In this document: positions 11,266-22,616 of the stretch, in pieces
How positions within the stretch are numbered: the stretch's first letter is position 1
How the letters are laid out: the number at the start of each line of letters is the position of its first letter
Assembly: GCA_032871835.1 (NCBI GenBank)
Contig: CM065300.1
Span: 113,519,088-113,583,087 of the forward strand
Source of the DNA: Dipteronia dyeriana
Lineage: Eukaryota; Streptophyta; Magnoliopsida; Sapindales; Sapindaceae
Length of the DNA: 64,000 nt
Direction of reading: 5' to 3'
The notes under the pieces: generated by a model
The model's input: the letters and a program-made list of their open reading frames with translations, nothing else
Told to the model about the DNA's origin: nothing
Database searches by the model: none
Made by a program: the position numbers and the translations under genes

Positions 11266-12137
11266 CTCTTTGGTTTAAGGTCGTGTATGAGTTTAGAATA
11301 TCAAATATTTTCCTTAGAACACATTTCAAAAGGAAAACTCTTCCAAGAACTCATTTTTAATCACTCAAAGCATTCCCATGTGCATAAAAACTTCATCTTG
11401 CATCATCTAAGTTCATTTAGAGTGCATCAATGGATAGGGTTTCTTCATCACATCTTGTTTGGTAAGTTTTTTACTATCTTCTTACAAGTTAAGTGTTTTG
11501 CTTGCTAAGCCATCTCGTTAATTATTTGTATGCTCTTAGAACATTTTCTATATACAAATTAAAGATTGTTGTGATGACATGATTGAGTGTTGTATTGTGA
11601 TAGCTTCATAGGATTGTTTGATCTATGTTTAGCTAAGCTTCTTGAACATGTCATTTAGCTCTTGATTTCTAGGATTGCATTAATTGTCATCTCATTATCC
11701 TAGATATGCATATAGGGTTTCCTAGCCTTGTTTGTTCATTCACATAGGACTTTTTATCTCTTTATTGAGATGTAAGACTTGTGTTGCTTCCGGGAGCAGG
11801 TAGCTTAAATTGCAAGCAAAATGAACTAGGTTCACTTATACCAGGATTAGGTAGTGGTGGTGGATTAAACCGGGATTAGGTTGTAATTCCTTTGCCATTA
11901 GTGGATTCGAGGTTCTAGTGTGGCGCACTCATCAGCCCGTGGTTTTTTCCATTTGGAGGGTTTCCACGTATATCTCAAGTGTCTTTACTATTTCCATATT
12001 TATTACACTTGTGGTATATTTGTAACTAGATAGGGGCATTTTCGTTAACTTGACCTTTAACGAAAATTGGGTAAAATTTATTTAAAATCTATTAACCCCC
12101 CTCTAGATTTATATTACACACCATAATATTTGTTTCA
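10540..12137 (+). repeat. 5' LTR of copia S
   Basis: It starts TGTAAAGTCC and ends TTTCA, followed by AT and the PBS. It is 1598 bp, against 1542 bp for the 3' LTR. It has a GC-rich cassette at 10890-11185, an AT dinucleotide run at about 11234-11264 that includes the likely TATA region, and a C-run followed by CTCTAG about 45 bp before its end. Differences from the 3' LTR are scattered and include indels in the cassette. Confidence 0.92.
10890..11185 (+). promoter_or_regulatory. GC-rich inverted-repeat cassette, S 5' LTR
   Basis: There are three related units built on ctggtg, gctactcgac and caccagcgc words. Unit 1 pairs cgctggtg (10895-10902) with caccagcg (10926-10933). Unit 3 pairs tgcgctggtg (11136-11145) with caccagcgca (11170-11179), a perfect 10-bp stem. 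Unit 2 (about 11010-11060) is a weaker copy. The cassette ends about 50 bp before the AT/TATA stretch. The 3' LTR copy (about 19686-19930) has lost two short segments. Confidence 0.6.
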
Positions 12138-12139
12138 AT

Positions 12140-12154
12140 TGGTATCAGAGCAGG
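12140..12154 (+). other. Primer binding site of copia S
   Basis: The sequence tggtatcagagcagg lies two bases after the LTR end. It is the standard iMet-tRNA-type copia primer site. Confidence 0.95.
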
Positions 12155-12262
12155 TTCCTAGACATACATAGGTTATCCTTGATCATTTTGGTGTGTGTTG
12201 CATTTTGTGTGTGTATTGATCATTCATACATTTGCATTCATATCACTCTTTCATTAAACATA

Positions 12263-14375
12263 ATGAGTGGAAACTGTGGCAACGATGGAGCTTCTAGCAC
12301 TAGACCTCCACTCCTCACCGGATTGAATTATGCCTCTTGGAAGGGCAAGATGGGGTCGTATATCTGCCAAATTCATGACAGGGCATGGATGGCGGTTGAA
12401 GATGGCTACACTCCACCCATGATGACTCCTACAGATGGAGGAGAAGATGTACTTAAGCCAAAGGCATAGTGGAATGCACAAGAGTTTGGGGCATGAAAAT
12501 GGAATAGGAAGGCAATGCATGCCATCCTATGTGCAATGGATGAGAACCGGTACAAGTTGGTTCAAAATACTAGGATAACTAAGGAGGCATGGGATATCCT
12601 AGAAGTTGCACATGAGGGAACCGATGTGGTTAAGGAGCCAAAGCTTCAAGTTCTCCAAACACAATTTGAATTGCTCAAGATGGATGAGAACGAGTGCTTC
12701 AATGACTTTGAAGTGAGGTTGATGGACATTGTGAACCAAAGTCATCAACTTGGTGATCCTTATTCGGATAGGAAGATCAAGCAGAAGATTATGAGATCTC
12801 TACCCGATAGATTTGAGTCTAAGGTGATGGCTTTAGAAGAGAATAGTGGTTATAAGGATATCAAGCCAAGTGAAGTGATTGGGAGGCTTCTAGCTTATGA
12901 ATCTAGGAAATGTCCTAACCCACACCACCGAAAAAGCAAAAGGATATTGCTTTGAAAGCCTCCAAAGTTGAAAAGAAGGAGAGTGATGACTCGGATGAAG
13001 AAATGGCCTTGCTAATGAGGAAGTTCAAGAAATTCTACAAGTCCGAGAGGAAAAGTTTTGGATTCAAGGGTCGAGACTTGAAGAAAAAGGCTCCCTTCAA
13101 AAAGTTTGAGCCTAGGCAAGAAAAGATCAAGAAGAAAGGAGTCCAATGATATGAATGTGAGGGATAGGTCACTTTGCCCCAGAATGTGCAAATCACAAGG
13201 TTAAGAAAAAGGGAAAGGTGATGGCTGCCACGTGGAGTGAAAGTGATAACTCTAATGAAGAAGATGAGTTTTCGGATGATGAAGAACTCATGGCTAACTT
13301 CATAGCATTTACATCCTCTCTTAGGAGCAAAGATGCTAGTGAAGAAGAGAATGAAAGTTAGAAGGAAAACTACTCAAGTGATGATGGATCTTCATCCCAA
13401 TCCACAAATGGAAGTGTGGATAGGATGGATCTCAAGGATTACATGGCTAAGTTTGAGAGTTCAAAGTTGAAAAACAAGAATGAAATCAAGAGATTAAAAT
13501 AAGAAAATCTAGACCTCTCAACTCAAGTTGACCAACTAAATGAAGAGTTTATGAGATCTAAGAGGAGTGAAAAAGGGTTGAAGAAAGAGCTTTAAGATGC
13601 TAGAGAGTTGTTGGCCAAGATGAACTCTAGCACTAAAAAACTTGACCATATGCTAGATGTTGGAAAGAGGCCAAGCGACAAGACGGGGATTGGGTTTGAA
13701 GATGACTTGGTGTCCTCCACTCCAAGCAAGACTATTTTTGTGAGAAGCATGAACTTCAATGGGTCCTCTTCTCATCAATCACCTAGGAAGAAACTTGACC
13801 TAGGAGAGTGTTCAAGTAGTGCTCAAGTGAAGGTGGCACCAAGAAGCCTACCTCAAGCCTATCTTACAAGGGCTTCTCAGGTTAACTTCCCTCAACCAAA
13901 AGCTCATAAAGGGAAGATACCTATCATGAAAGCTCAACCAAGGAAGCAATCAAGTCTTGCTCAACAACAAAGAAGGAAATCTCCTCATCAACGATCAAGA
14001 CAACCACAAAGACATGGGAAGGCTCCAATGCATCCTCAAGGATATGGTATGATTCCTAAATTTATTCCCATATGTCATTTTTGTGGTATTGATGGTCATA
14101 TTAGACCAAATTGCTTCAGATATATCAAATTTTGTAGAATTGAAAGCATGATAGAGAAGAAAAAGGCAAGAGCCATGATGCATGTCACTAGGAAAAATGG
14201 AACACTTGTGCATGATCCTAGGACATCTAGAGCCATGATGCATGTCACTAGGAAAAATGAAACAACTTTGCATGATACTAGGACACTTAGAGCCAATGTA
14301 CCATTGACCACTAGGAAGAAAAATATTGCACCTAGGTGGATTAGAAAGGATGAACACTTTTACCATGTTGCATGA
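12263..14375 (+). pseudogene. Copia S gag (broken)
   Basis: The ATG at 12263 opens with MSGNCGNDGASST, 109 bp after the PBS. The UBN2-type capsid region runs to about 12930 and is broken by a TAG near 12467 and a TGA near 12494. A lysine-rich stretch follows, then a zinc knuckle near 13150-13195 (CEG, then GIGHFAPEC) split by a one-base frameshift. An acidic/serine stretch and a coiled coil with more stops lead to a second knuckle, CHFCGIDGHIRPNC, at about 14074-14115. Between that knuckle and the protease a 60-bp unit is tandemly repeated (about 14169-14300). Gag packages the RNA and forms the particle; this copy cannot make a full-length product. Confidence 0.9.
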
Positions 14376-15581
14376 ATTGCCTTGAAAGCTCATTCTTGTG
14401 ATTTTTAGTATTTGGATAGTGGGTGCTCTAGGCACATGACTGGAAATAAGAGTTTCTTTGAGACTCTTGTGATGGAGGATGGAGGAGGGAAGAAATGTCA
14501 CCTTTGGTGATGGATCCAAAAAGAAGGTTGAAGGAAAGGGAACCATTTCCATTCCCGGATTACCCTCATTGTCCAATGCTTTGTATGTTGATGGTTTAAA
14601 AGATAATTTGATAAGCATTTCACATCTTAGTGATGAAGGACTTTCCGTCCTGTTTAGGAAAGATGATTGTTCTATCCTATTGCCTAATGGAAAAACCTTG
14701 TTAAAAGGTATGAGATTTAGTGACAATTGCTATTGTCTTGAGGCTAGAGGTGTGTTTTGCAATGTGTCCAAGGATGAACAAATTGAGTTGTGGCCCGAAA
14801 GACTTGGTCACATGAACTATAGGGATTTAAGAATCTTAGATAAGTTCAATGTTGTGCGAGGCCTTCTCAAGCTTGAAAAAAGGTAAATGGTGTTAGTTGA
14901 CCTTGCCAACAAGGGAAGCAAACCAAAAGTATGCATAAAAAGGGCAAGTATTTATCCACCAAGGAACCTCTAGAGCTTCTCCACTTGGATCTTATGGGTC
15001 CTATGCAAACCGTGAGTTTAGGTGGAAAGAGGTACATTTTTGTGTGTGTAGATGACTTCTTTAGGTACACTTGGACTTATTTTCTTAGAGAAAAATCTGA
15101 AACCTTTGACAAGTTTAAAATGCTTTGTTCCAAAATTCAAACTGAAATGAACTCCAAGATTAAAAGAATTAAAAGGATTACGAGTGACCATGGGAAGGAA
15201 TTTAAGAATGCACATTTTGAAAACTATTGCAATAGCCTAGGCATCTCTCATGAGTTTTCGGCTCCTAGGACACCTCAACAAAATGGAGTTGTTGAGAGGA
15301 AAAATAGGGTTCTTCAAGAAATGACCCGTGTGATGTTGCTTAGCAACAAAGTCCCTAGGAATCTTTGGGCCGAAACCATCAATACGGCATGCTACATAGG
15401 AAATAAAGTCTTTCTAAGGCCTCATACTAGGCAAACCTCTTATGAGTTATGGAAAGGTAGAAAGCCAAATGTTAGCTATTTCCACACCTTTGGAAGCAAA
15501 TGCTACATTTTGAATGACCGTGATCAACTTGGAAATTTGATGCTAAGAGTGATGAGGGTATCTTTATTGGCTATGCCTTGA
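14376..15581 (+). pseudogene. Copia S pol: protease and integrase (broken)
   Basis: The protease begins at about 14400 with YLDSGCSRHMTG and keeps the catalytic Asp-Ser-Gly. A stop just before it and a frameshift near 14480 break the frame. The GAG-pre-integrase segment follows (FGDGSKKKVEGKG), then the zinc-binding end, where LWPERLGH has Pro in place of the first His. The integrase core at 14931-15581 keeps all three acidic residues in their usual settings: HLDLMGP, TSDHGKEF and PQQNGVVERKN. A frameshift near 15540 cuts the frame. Integrase joins the cDNA to the genome. Confidence 0.9.
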
Positions 15582-17392
15582 ATAGTAGAGCCTATAGAGT
15601 TTTCAATCTAAAAGCTAGGACCGTAATGGAATCATCTAATGTTGTCATTGATGATACTAGGCTCAAGTCTAACGACCATGAGGAGGGAAGAGGTAGAACT
15701 AGTTGATGACTCCCCTTTGGAAAAGGTTGTTGATGTTTCTAATGTTGAAAAGACTAACCTTGATGATGACATAACACAACCTATTGATAGGATTCCTCCA
15801 TTGAACTCAAAAGAACCTGCTCCATGGGTTAGGAAATTCCATGACAAAGATGACATCATTGGAGAGGTTAGTGAGGGTGTTAGGATTAGCCATCAAATGA
15901 CTAATCTAATTAGATACACTTACTACACCTCTCAAATAGAACCCAAGAAGGTTAATGAAGCCTTAAATGATGAATTTTGGGTTCTTGCCATGCAGAAAGA
16001 GCTTAATCAATTTGAGAGGAATGAGGTTTGGACTCTAGTTCCTAGGCGCAAGAACACTAATGTGATAGGCACCAAGTGGGTATATAGGAACGAATCCGAT
16101 AAGGATGGCAACATTATGTGAAACAAGGCTAGGCTTGTAGCACAAGGGTACTCTCAAATTGAGGGTATTGATTTTGAGGAGACATTTGCTCCCGTTGCTA
16201 GAATTGAGTCCATTAGGCTTCTTTTATCCATTTCTTGTTTGCACAAGTTCGAATTATATCAAATGGATGTTTATAGTGCCTTCCTCAATGGTTTCTTGCA
16301 AGAGGAAGTGTTTGTTGAGCAACCCAAAGGGTTTATGGATACTCACCACCCTAATCATGTCTATCATCTCAACAAAGCTTTATATGGGTTGAAACAAGCA
16401 CCAAGGGCTTGGTATGAGCATCTCACCCAATTTCTTATAGAAAATGGCTACACTAAGGGTAGTGTTGACAAGACTCTATTCATAAAGAAAGACAAAGATG
16501 AGCTCTTTATAGCTCAAATCTATGTTGATGATATAGTCTTTGGATCCACAAATGACACCAAAGTCAACAATTTGTTGATGTCATATCTCATGAATTTGAG
16601 ATTAGTCTTGTTGGTGAGCTAAGTTACTTTCTAGGTTTAAAAATTAAGCAAATGGATGATGGGATTTTCATATCTCAAGCTAAGTATGCCAAAAACCTAG
16701 TGAAGAAATTTGGCCTTGAAAGTGCCAAACATTATGATACACCCATGAGTACCACTTTGAAGCTAAGCAAAGATGCTAGTGGTAAAAGTGTGGACCAAAC
16801 TTTATATCCTGGCATGATTGGTAGCTTGCTCTATTTGACCGCAAGTAGGCCCAATATCTCTTTTAGTGTGCGTGTGTGTGCTAGGTACCAATCGGATCCT
16901 AAGGAGTTCCATCTCTCTTCCGTTAAGAGAATCATTCGATATGTGAATGAGACATCTAACTATGGAATTTGGTACTCTTTTGACACTAATGCTAGTCTTG
17001 TTGGCTTTAATGATGCAGATTAGGCAGGAAATTATGATGATAGGAAAAGTACATTAGGCGGTTGCTTTTTCCCTGGGAACAACCTTGTCTCTTGGTTTTG
17101 CAAGAAGAAAAATTCGATTTCCTTGTCCCTTGCTGAGGCCGAATAACTCCTTTGGATTAAACAAATGCTAGTCGACTATGGATTCAATCAAGGTACTCTT
17201 ACTCTTTTTTGTGATAACATGAGTGCAATTAATATTTCCAAGGATCCGGTTCAGCATTCTAGAACTAAGCATATTGACATCCATCATCATTTCATTAGAG
17301 AACTAGTTGAGAACAAATGCATAGTACTTGAGCATGTAGGTACTAATGATCAACTAGCGGATCTATTTACTAAACCCTTAGATGATACTTGA
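15582..17392 (+). pseudogene. Copia S pol: reverse transcriptase and RNase H (broken)
   Basis: The RT starts at about 15950 (EALNDEFWVLAMQKEL) and runs through GTKWVYRNESDKDGN, a TGA at 16120, [23 protein letters not shown] and [13 protein letters not shown]. The catalytic box is YVDDIVFG, near 16520-16545. A frameshift follows near 16560-16620. RNase H starts at about 16990 with a stop inside the Asp-Ala-Asp motif and continues through CDNMSAINISKD to a final HVGTNDQLADLFTKP at about 17335-17380. The order protease, integrase, RT, RNase H is the Ty1/copia order. Confidence 0.92.
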
Positions 17393-17998
17393 TTCAAGAC
17401 TCTTAGTAGTTCTATTGGGATTTGTTTAATGGAGTGATGTGTTGTGGTCTTTGACCCCATAAGGGGAACTCAAGCAAAGAGAGCTATTGTACACTTGTTG
17501 CATCTTTTTTTTTTAAAAAAAATGTTTATGCTCCTTTATTGATTGCTTGAGTAGCATGGTTGCACTTATTATAGTATATTGTATTTTCTTCAATAAGTGT
17601 GAACTTTTCTTTGATTACAATCCATGTCATATTTATGTTCAAACATGCATTTTTGGACTAGGAGACCTACATAGGAAGTACATATTGAATGACCTATAAT
17701 TATCTCCATGACATGATGATTCTTTAATGACATGCTAATGAAAAATGATAAAACATGAATTGATGATTGCAATTGTTGAATGCAAAATATTGTGTGAAAA
17801 AGCTAGTGAGACTAAAATGTTGCATCAATGTCTCTCTTTCTTTATTAGTTGAACATGCCTACTATCATACGGGCATCCTCTCGGAAAAAGCAAATAGGGT
17901 GCAAAGTTGCACATGCCATGTTTAGCTTATAAAGTTGGATATAGTGCCATTAAAATTTGATATCTATAAAATCTCTATATCCTTGCTTCTCTTATGAC

Positions 17999-18663
17999 TA
18001 GGGATGCACATTTGGGGAATGGGGATGGATATAGGTCCCCCCATCCCCATCCCCATCCCCATCCCCATCCCCATCCCCACTTCCTATACTCTTCCCCCAT
18101 CCCCCCCTCCACCATTTCCCTATTTGGGGAAAATGGGGATGGGGAATTTTGGGGGGAGGTATATCCATCCCCATCCTTATCCCCATTTCCCCATTTCCCC
18201 ATTTTCCCCGTTTTTTTCTTATTTCTCCGTTTATCCATTTTTTCCGTTTTTCCCTTTTGCCATTTAACTACAAATTACAAATTAAACTTAAAAAAACAAA
18301 CATTCCATTAGAAATACAAAATAAAACCCATTAATATATTACAAATACAAATATATATTATAATTAATAATATATATTATAATTAATAATATATATTATA
18401 ATTAATAATATATATTATAATTATATTTATATGTGTTTGGGGGAAATGAGGAAATAGGGGTGGGGGGATCTCATCCCCATCCCCATTTCAATATAATTGT
18501 GGGGAAAATGGGGAAGGGTTCCCCCATCCCCATCCCCATTTCAATTTGGGGATGAATTTCATCCCCATCCCCCCCTATTTCCCCATTTTTCCCCAAAACA
18601 AAATCCCCAAATGGGGATGGGGATGTGGGGAATTGGGGCCCCGGGGAAATATGTCCATTTCTA
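17999..18663. mobile_element. hAT-like non-autonomous element 1
   Basis: This is a 665-bp unit made almost wholly of ccccat/atgggg words with an AT-rich core. Its ends are inverted: TAGGGATGCACAT at the left and, read inward from the right, TAGAAATGGACAT. The 8-bp flanks are cttatgac (17991-17998) and ctcatgaa (18664-18671), 6 of 8 alike. TIRs starting with TA and 8-bp duplications fit the hAT superfamily. No transposase is present; the long open frames inside it come from the short repeat. An internal stretch at about 18345-18425 repeats an atatattataatt word four times. Confidence 0.65.
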
Positions 18664-19324
18664 CTCATGAAAAATGGTGAAATTGGTTTGAATTATATTG
18701 GAAACCTTTGTCATTTGCTTTGCCAAATACCATTGTTTTTGGACTTGAATGCAATATGTCTTGTATGCAAAGTATTTTTGATTCACACATTTTCTTCAAA
18801 TAAATCTCCTTGTTTCTCTCCTATTAATAGAGTTGCATAAATGTGGCTTATATAATTATGCAACAATCTTGTATGCTCCTTGCTTTCTTTGCCTTGAGTG
18901 ACCCGGTTGGGGACTTCTCATTTGCTTATATCATGACAAAAAGAGGGAGTAGCATTGACCTAGCTTTGTGGTGTTAGGGGAGTAGTTCATGTGTTGGCTT
19001 TAAGGGGATTAGTACTTGTTTGAGGGGGAGATTACATGTAGGGAGAGTAGGCCGTTGAGGGGGAGCATTGCATGAGCATTTCACGATGTCATACCCATAT
19101 TATTGAATGCAATTGCTTTTGTTTTATATTCACTTGATCATCTCACATGCACTTGGTTGGAAAGTGTATTTGTGCTTGCTTTGTATGTAGGGTTGATAGT
19201 TCTACAAGAGATTGAAGATTTGAAGTTTTTTTATGTTTATCTCTTGGTGATATAGAATATATTCCCGGTGTTTTATTTTGTTTTGTGAGGATCAATGTGA
19301 GTGGTGGTTTTGTCACGAAATAGC

Positions 19325-19337
19325 CAAATGGGGAGAT
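19325..19337 (+). other. Polypurine tract of copia S
   Basis: The sequence aaatggggagat directly precedes the 3' LTR start TGTAAAG at 19338. Confidence 0.9.
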
Positions 19338-20879
19338 TGTAAAGTCCTCATTTATTGATTGGCTTATTTCATAAACAAATCACATTTTTAGGGTATTATG
19401 TAAGGGTAGCTTAGGCTCTCAAGACCTCAAGAGGAGAAGCACCGAAGGTAAAATTCTTGTGCTTACTTACTTTGAAGAGATAGTTGCACACACTAACAAA
19501 TTCATGCATAACTTTAATTCATATATGTTGAGTGTTTGTACTTGTGTGCATTTTGATTTAAATAACTCTTGTTGATTTATTTGCATCTAGTAATTAAATT
19601 TTTATGTCACGCTAGGCATTAGAATAGGATGCATTTTTCATCACTCTTGAACTTATTGATTGTGTGTGTTTGAGTTTTGAAAATAGGCATTGTGCTAGTG
19701 GTGCGCTACTCGACCAGCGCAACAGAGTTACGCTGCTGCACCCGCTCAAAGATGTAAAAATGGGCAGTGCACTACTCGACTAGTGCAGCCTCACCAACGT
19801 AACGTTCCAGTGGATCGTCGTATGTGTTGTGCCACTAAGCTGTGCCAGTCATCCAGCGCCTATTGTAAAAATAGGATGTGCACTGGTGGTGCGCTACTGG
19901 ACCAACGCACGTCACCAGCGCACATAGAGGGAGCTGGAACCTTTTTTCCAAAACGACCTCACTTTGTTTGGATCTCATATATATATATAACTCTTTGGTT
20001 TAAGGTCGTGTATGAGTTCAGAATATCAAATATTTTCCTTAGAACACATTTAAAAAGGAAAACTGTTCCAAGAACTCATTTTTAATCACTCAAAGCATTC
20101 CCATGTGCATAAAAACTTCATCTTGCATCATCTAATTTCATTTAGAGTGCATTAATGGATAGGGTTGCTTCATCATATCTTGTTTGGTAAGTTCTTCATT
20201 ATCTTCTTACAAGTTAAGTGTTTTGCTTGCTAAGTCATCTCTTTAATTATTTGTATGCTCTTAGAACATTTTCTAGATACAAATTAGAGATTGTTGTGCT
20301 GACATGATTCAGTGTTGTATTGTGATAGCTTCATAGGACTGTTTGATCTATGTTTAGCTAAGCTTCTTGAACATGTCATTTAGCTCTTGATTTCTAGGAT
20401 TGCATTAATTGTCATCTTATTATCCTAGATAAGCATATAGGGTTTTCTAGCCTTGTTTATTCATTGAATATCATAATATATTCACATAGGACTTTTTATC
20501 TCTTTATTAAGAAGTAAGACTTGTGTTGCTTTCGGGAGTAGGTAGCTTAAATCGCAAGCAAGATGAACTAGGTTCACTTATACCGGGATTAGGTAGTGAT
20601 GGTGGATTAAACCGAGATTAGGTTGTAATTCCTTTGCCATTAGTAGATTCGAGGTTCTATTATGGTGCACTCATCAGCCTGTGGTTTTTCCCATTTGGAG
20701 GGTTTCCATGTATACCTTAAGTGTCTTTACTATTTCCCGCATTTATTACACTTGTGGTATTTCTGTAACTAGATAGAGGCATTTTCAACTTGATCTTTAA
20801 CGAAAATTAGGTAAAGTTTATTTAAAATCTATTCGCCCCCCCTTCTAGATTAATATTACACACCATAATATTTTTTTTA
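19338..20879 (+). repeat. 3' LTR of copia S
   Basis: It is 1542 bp and colinear with 10540-12137. It ends in TTTTTTTTA, where the 5' LTR ends in TTTCA. The GC-rich cassette at about 19686-19930 lacks two pieces present in the 5' copy. The AT run after it is much shorter. A small insertion lies near 20462-20480. Confidence 0.9.
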
Positions 20880-20884
20880 GAGGA
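20880..20884. repeat. Target-site duplication of copia S (right)
   Basis: The sequence gagga matches 10535-10539. Removing copia S and one copy restores a sequence like the uninterrupted LTR at about 7221-7240. Confidence 0.85.
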
Positions 20885-21917
20885 TGATTAGACAAACACT
20901 CTCAACAAATCACTCAAATCGGAGTTCAAATGAAGAAGTTATGTTGTTTGGAAGGTGAGAAAATTTGGGGGAAAATTTTGCACTCAAAATTTTGAATCTC
21001 TTCTTAGAATGAAATGTGAGAGGGAAGGGATATATAAAGGAGAGGGAAAAGAATACAAGCCATATGACCAAAATGAATTTAAGTGCACCAAGAATGTTTG
21101 CTGCCCGAGATGGTGCGTGGGCATCTCGGGGCAGCAAGCATTCTGGCCCAAGATGGCCACGCGCCATCTCGGGAAAGAGTGTTTGGTTTCAATTCTTTTC
21201 CTCACGTGTTCCCCTCGCGTTCTTTGACTGTTCTCCGGCCTTCAAACTTGGAATTCAAATCTGTTTATTGATTACAAACCATAACTCTCTCACGGACATG
21301 GACATATAAGATACTCAACTCAGAAAATAATAATTCGACTCGATATACGAAGACGAAGACAATGTATGCAACATGAGTTGAAAGTGTAGTATCTTTTGAC
21401 TTAGAACTTAAAATCAATAGTATGAGTAACCAAAATGACGGAAACTCAATCAAGAATGATTTAAGACTAAATTCAAGTTCAATATCCATGTTATACAAAC
21501 ATATACACACACAAACACAATTCACACTAGAATGCAAACTACATAGAGATAGTCTCCAATCATGCATTTTCCAAAACATGTTATTTTCATACCAATGCAT
21601 GAGTATTCATCTTCAAGTGTGTAAATGTGTTATAAATGGGTACAACGATGTAGGGACACATATGAATGAATTGCATGTGTGTGCCTATAATGGTGCACAA
21701 CGATGCAGGGACACAGATGTATAAATTGTATGTGTGTGCCTAAACATTGGAAGAGAAAGATAAGGTCTTAGTATACCTTTGAAGATTTTGAACTTGCTTT
21801 GACTAGTTGTTCCTTCTTCTTTGAAGCTTGAATCATCATGAATCTAAACAACTAAATCATTACAAGTAAACATCATTTTGATATGGAATTAATGCCAACA
21901 CAATCTAAAACCTAACA
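20885..21917 (-). repeat. 5' LTR of element T, right piece
   Basis: This is the continuation of the LTR split by copia S. It matches 7225-8260 and ends at 21917 with cctaaca (TGTTAGG on the minus strand). The GC-rich cassette at 21100-21173 is conserved; one G to A change in a CpG breaks the 11-bp stem. The right flank is copia C LTR sequence. Confidence 0.8.
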
Positions 21918-22616
21918 ATGTGAATATGTAAGAATATTCTAATATGTAATTAATGCTAGGCTACACTAAATAGTGATCTAGAGATGTAAAGATGGCATTA
22001 AGCATAAATCCTAGATATCAATATCTAAATGCAAACCAATAAGATTTAGCTAGAGGACAAAATGATCCTAAATGCTATTTATCAATGACCATATATTCTC
22101 AACCAACAAACAACAACTCAAGCATGTTATAAATACTATTAAACAAGAAGTCATGCTTTTAAATAAGAAAATACATGATAGTCTAGGCAAACATGGCATA
22201 AAGAATTAACAAAGAAGTTCTAGAGCATGTTAGAGTTACCTAGTAAAAGAAAGCAAGAAGACTTGGAATTGTTCACGCTTGCACGTTGGTGTGCTTTGTT
22301 TTAACGCGTTGATCAACAAGTAAGGATTCTCCCCTGGTGGGAATTAGTGGTTTATTCGGTGGTCAGCCTGATCGATGAAAGAGACAGCTGTTTGAAGATA
22401 GAAATTCTATCATAATTCTACGGTTAATCGACGGTTTGTGTAACCGTCGAACTGGCCATTGTTTGAAACCAGAAGATTTGGTTTTCATTTGGAGGTTTAA
22501 TCAGTAGTCTATCGAATCGCCGAACCATACCTGGTGATTCTGTCCTCATTCTTCAGTTAAATCAACAGTCAGCTTAACCGTCAATTGTGATCACCGAACT
22601 ACACGTGATGCCTAGT
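21918..22616 (-). repeat. 3' LTR of copia C, left piece
   Basis: The part at 21918-22258 is clearly homologous to 59370-59712 in the 5' LTR of the same element. The part at 22260-22616 has no counterpart there because mitochondrial-like DNA begins at that point. It is GC-richer and rich in acggtt/aaccgt words. A TATA-like tatttaaaa lies on the minus strand at about 22155-22165. Confidence 0.7.
22428..22450 (-). promoter_or_regulatory. Hairpin in copia C LTR
   Basis: A perfect 9-bp stem, tcgacggtt (22428-22436) with aaccgtcga (22442-22450), has a 5-base loop. Related words occur at 22419-22426 (tacggtta) and near 22572-22585. It lies about 270 bp upstream of the TATA-like box on the minus strand. 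Confidence 0.5.

Larger units (their letters stand above)
17393..19337 (+). other. 3' non-coding region of copia S
   Basis: No env-like frame is visible. Without the nested hAT-like element the region is about 1.28 kb, close to the 1.2 kb in copia C. It carries several purine-rich tracts (18950-18965, 19022-19032 and 19052-19064, the last reading gagggggagcattg) that recur in copia C and element T. It ends in the PPT at 19325-19337. Confidence 0.7.
10540..20879 (+). mobile_element. Copia S: full-length SIRE-like retrotransposon
   Basis: Both LTRs, the PBS, gag with two zinc knuckles, protease, integrase, reverse transcriptase, RNase H, PPT and a 5-bp TSD are present in the usual copia order. 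Gag and pol carry several stops and frameshifts, so the element is defective. The SIRE/Maximus assignment rests on the long UBN2-type gag with a coiled coil, LTRs of about 1.6 kb and a long G-rich region after pol. No env-like frame is seen in that region. It sits inside the right LTR of element T and carries an hAT-like element at 17999-18663. Confidence 0.9.
7077..21917 (-). mobile_element. Element T: SIRE-like ends around a Transposase_32 ORF
   Basis: Read on the minus strand, it has a right LTR (21917 to about 10380, split by copia S), an internal region with one degenerate ORF, a PPT and a left LTR (8260 to 7077). The left LTR is cut at 7077 by the copia A LTR. Both LTRs start with TGTTAGG. 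No gag-pol is present. The internal region has G-rich 3' motifs like those of SIRE elements. No iMet PBS follows the right LTR, so that LTR's end or the adjoining internal sequence has been lost. The right flank is the 3' LTR remnant of copia C. Confidence 0.65.

Noticed and set aside
17994..18311. Open frames rich in His-Pro or Gly-Asp repeats on both strands (also at 50275-50917)
   Set aside because: They are translations of the ccccat/atgggg repeat inside the hAT-like elements, open in many frames at once, with no motif.
17393..19337. env-like gene after pol in copia S
   Set aside because: SIRE-like elements can carry one, but no frame with signal or membrane features is seen here or in the matching region of copia C.
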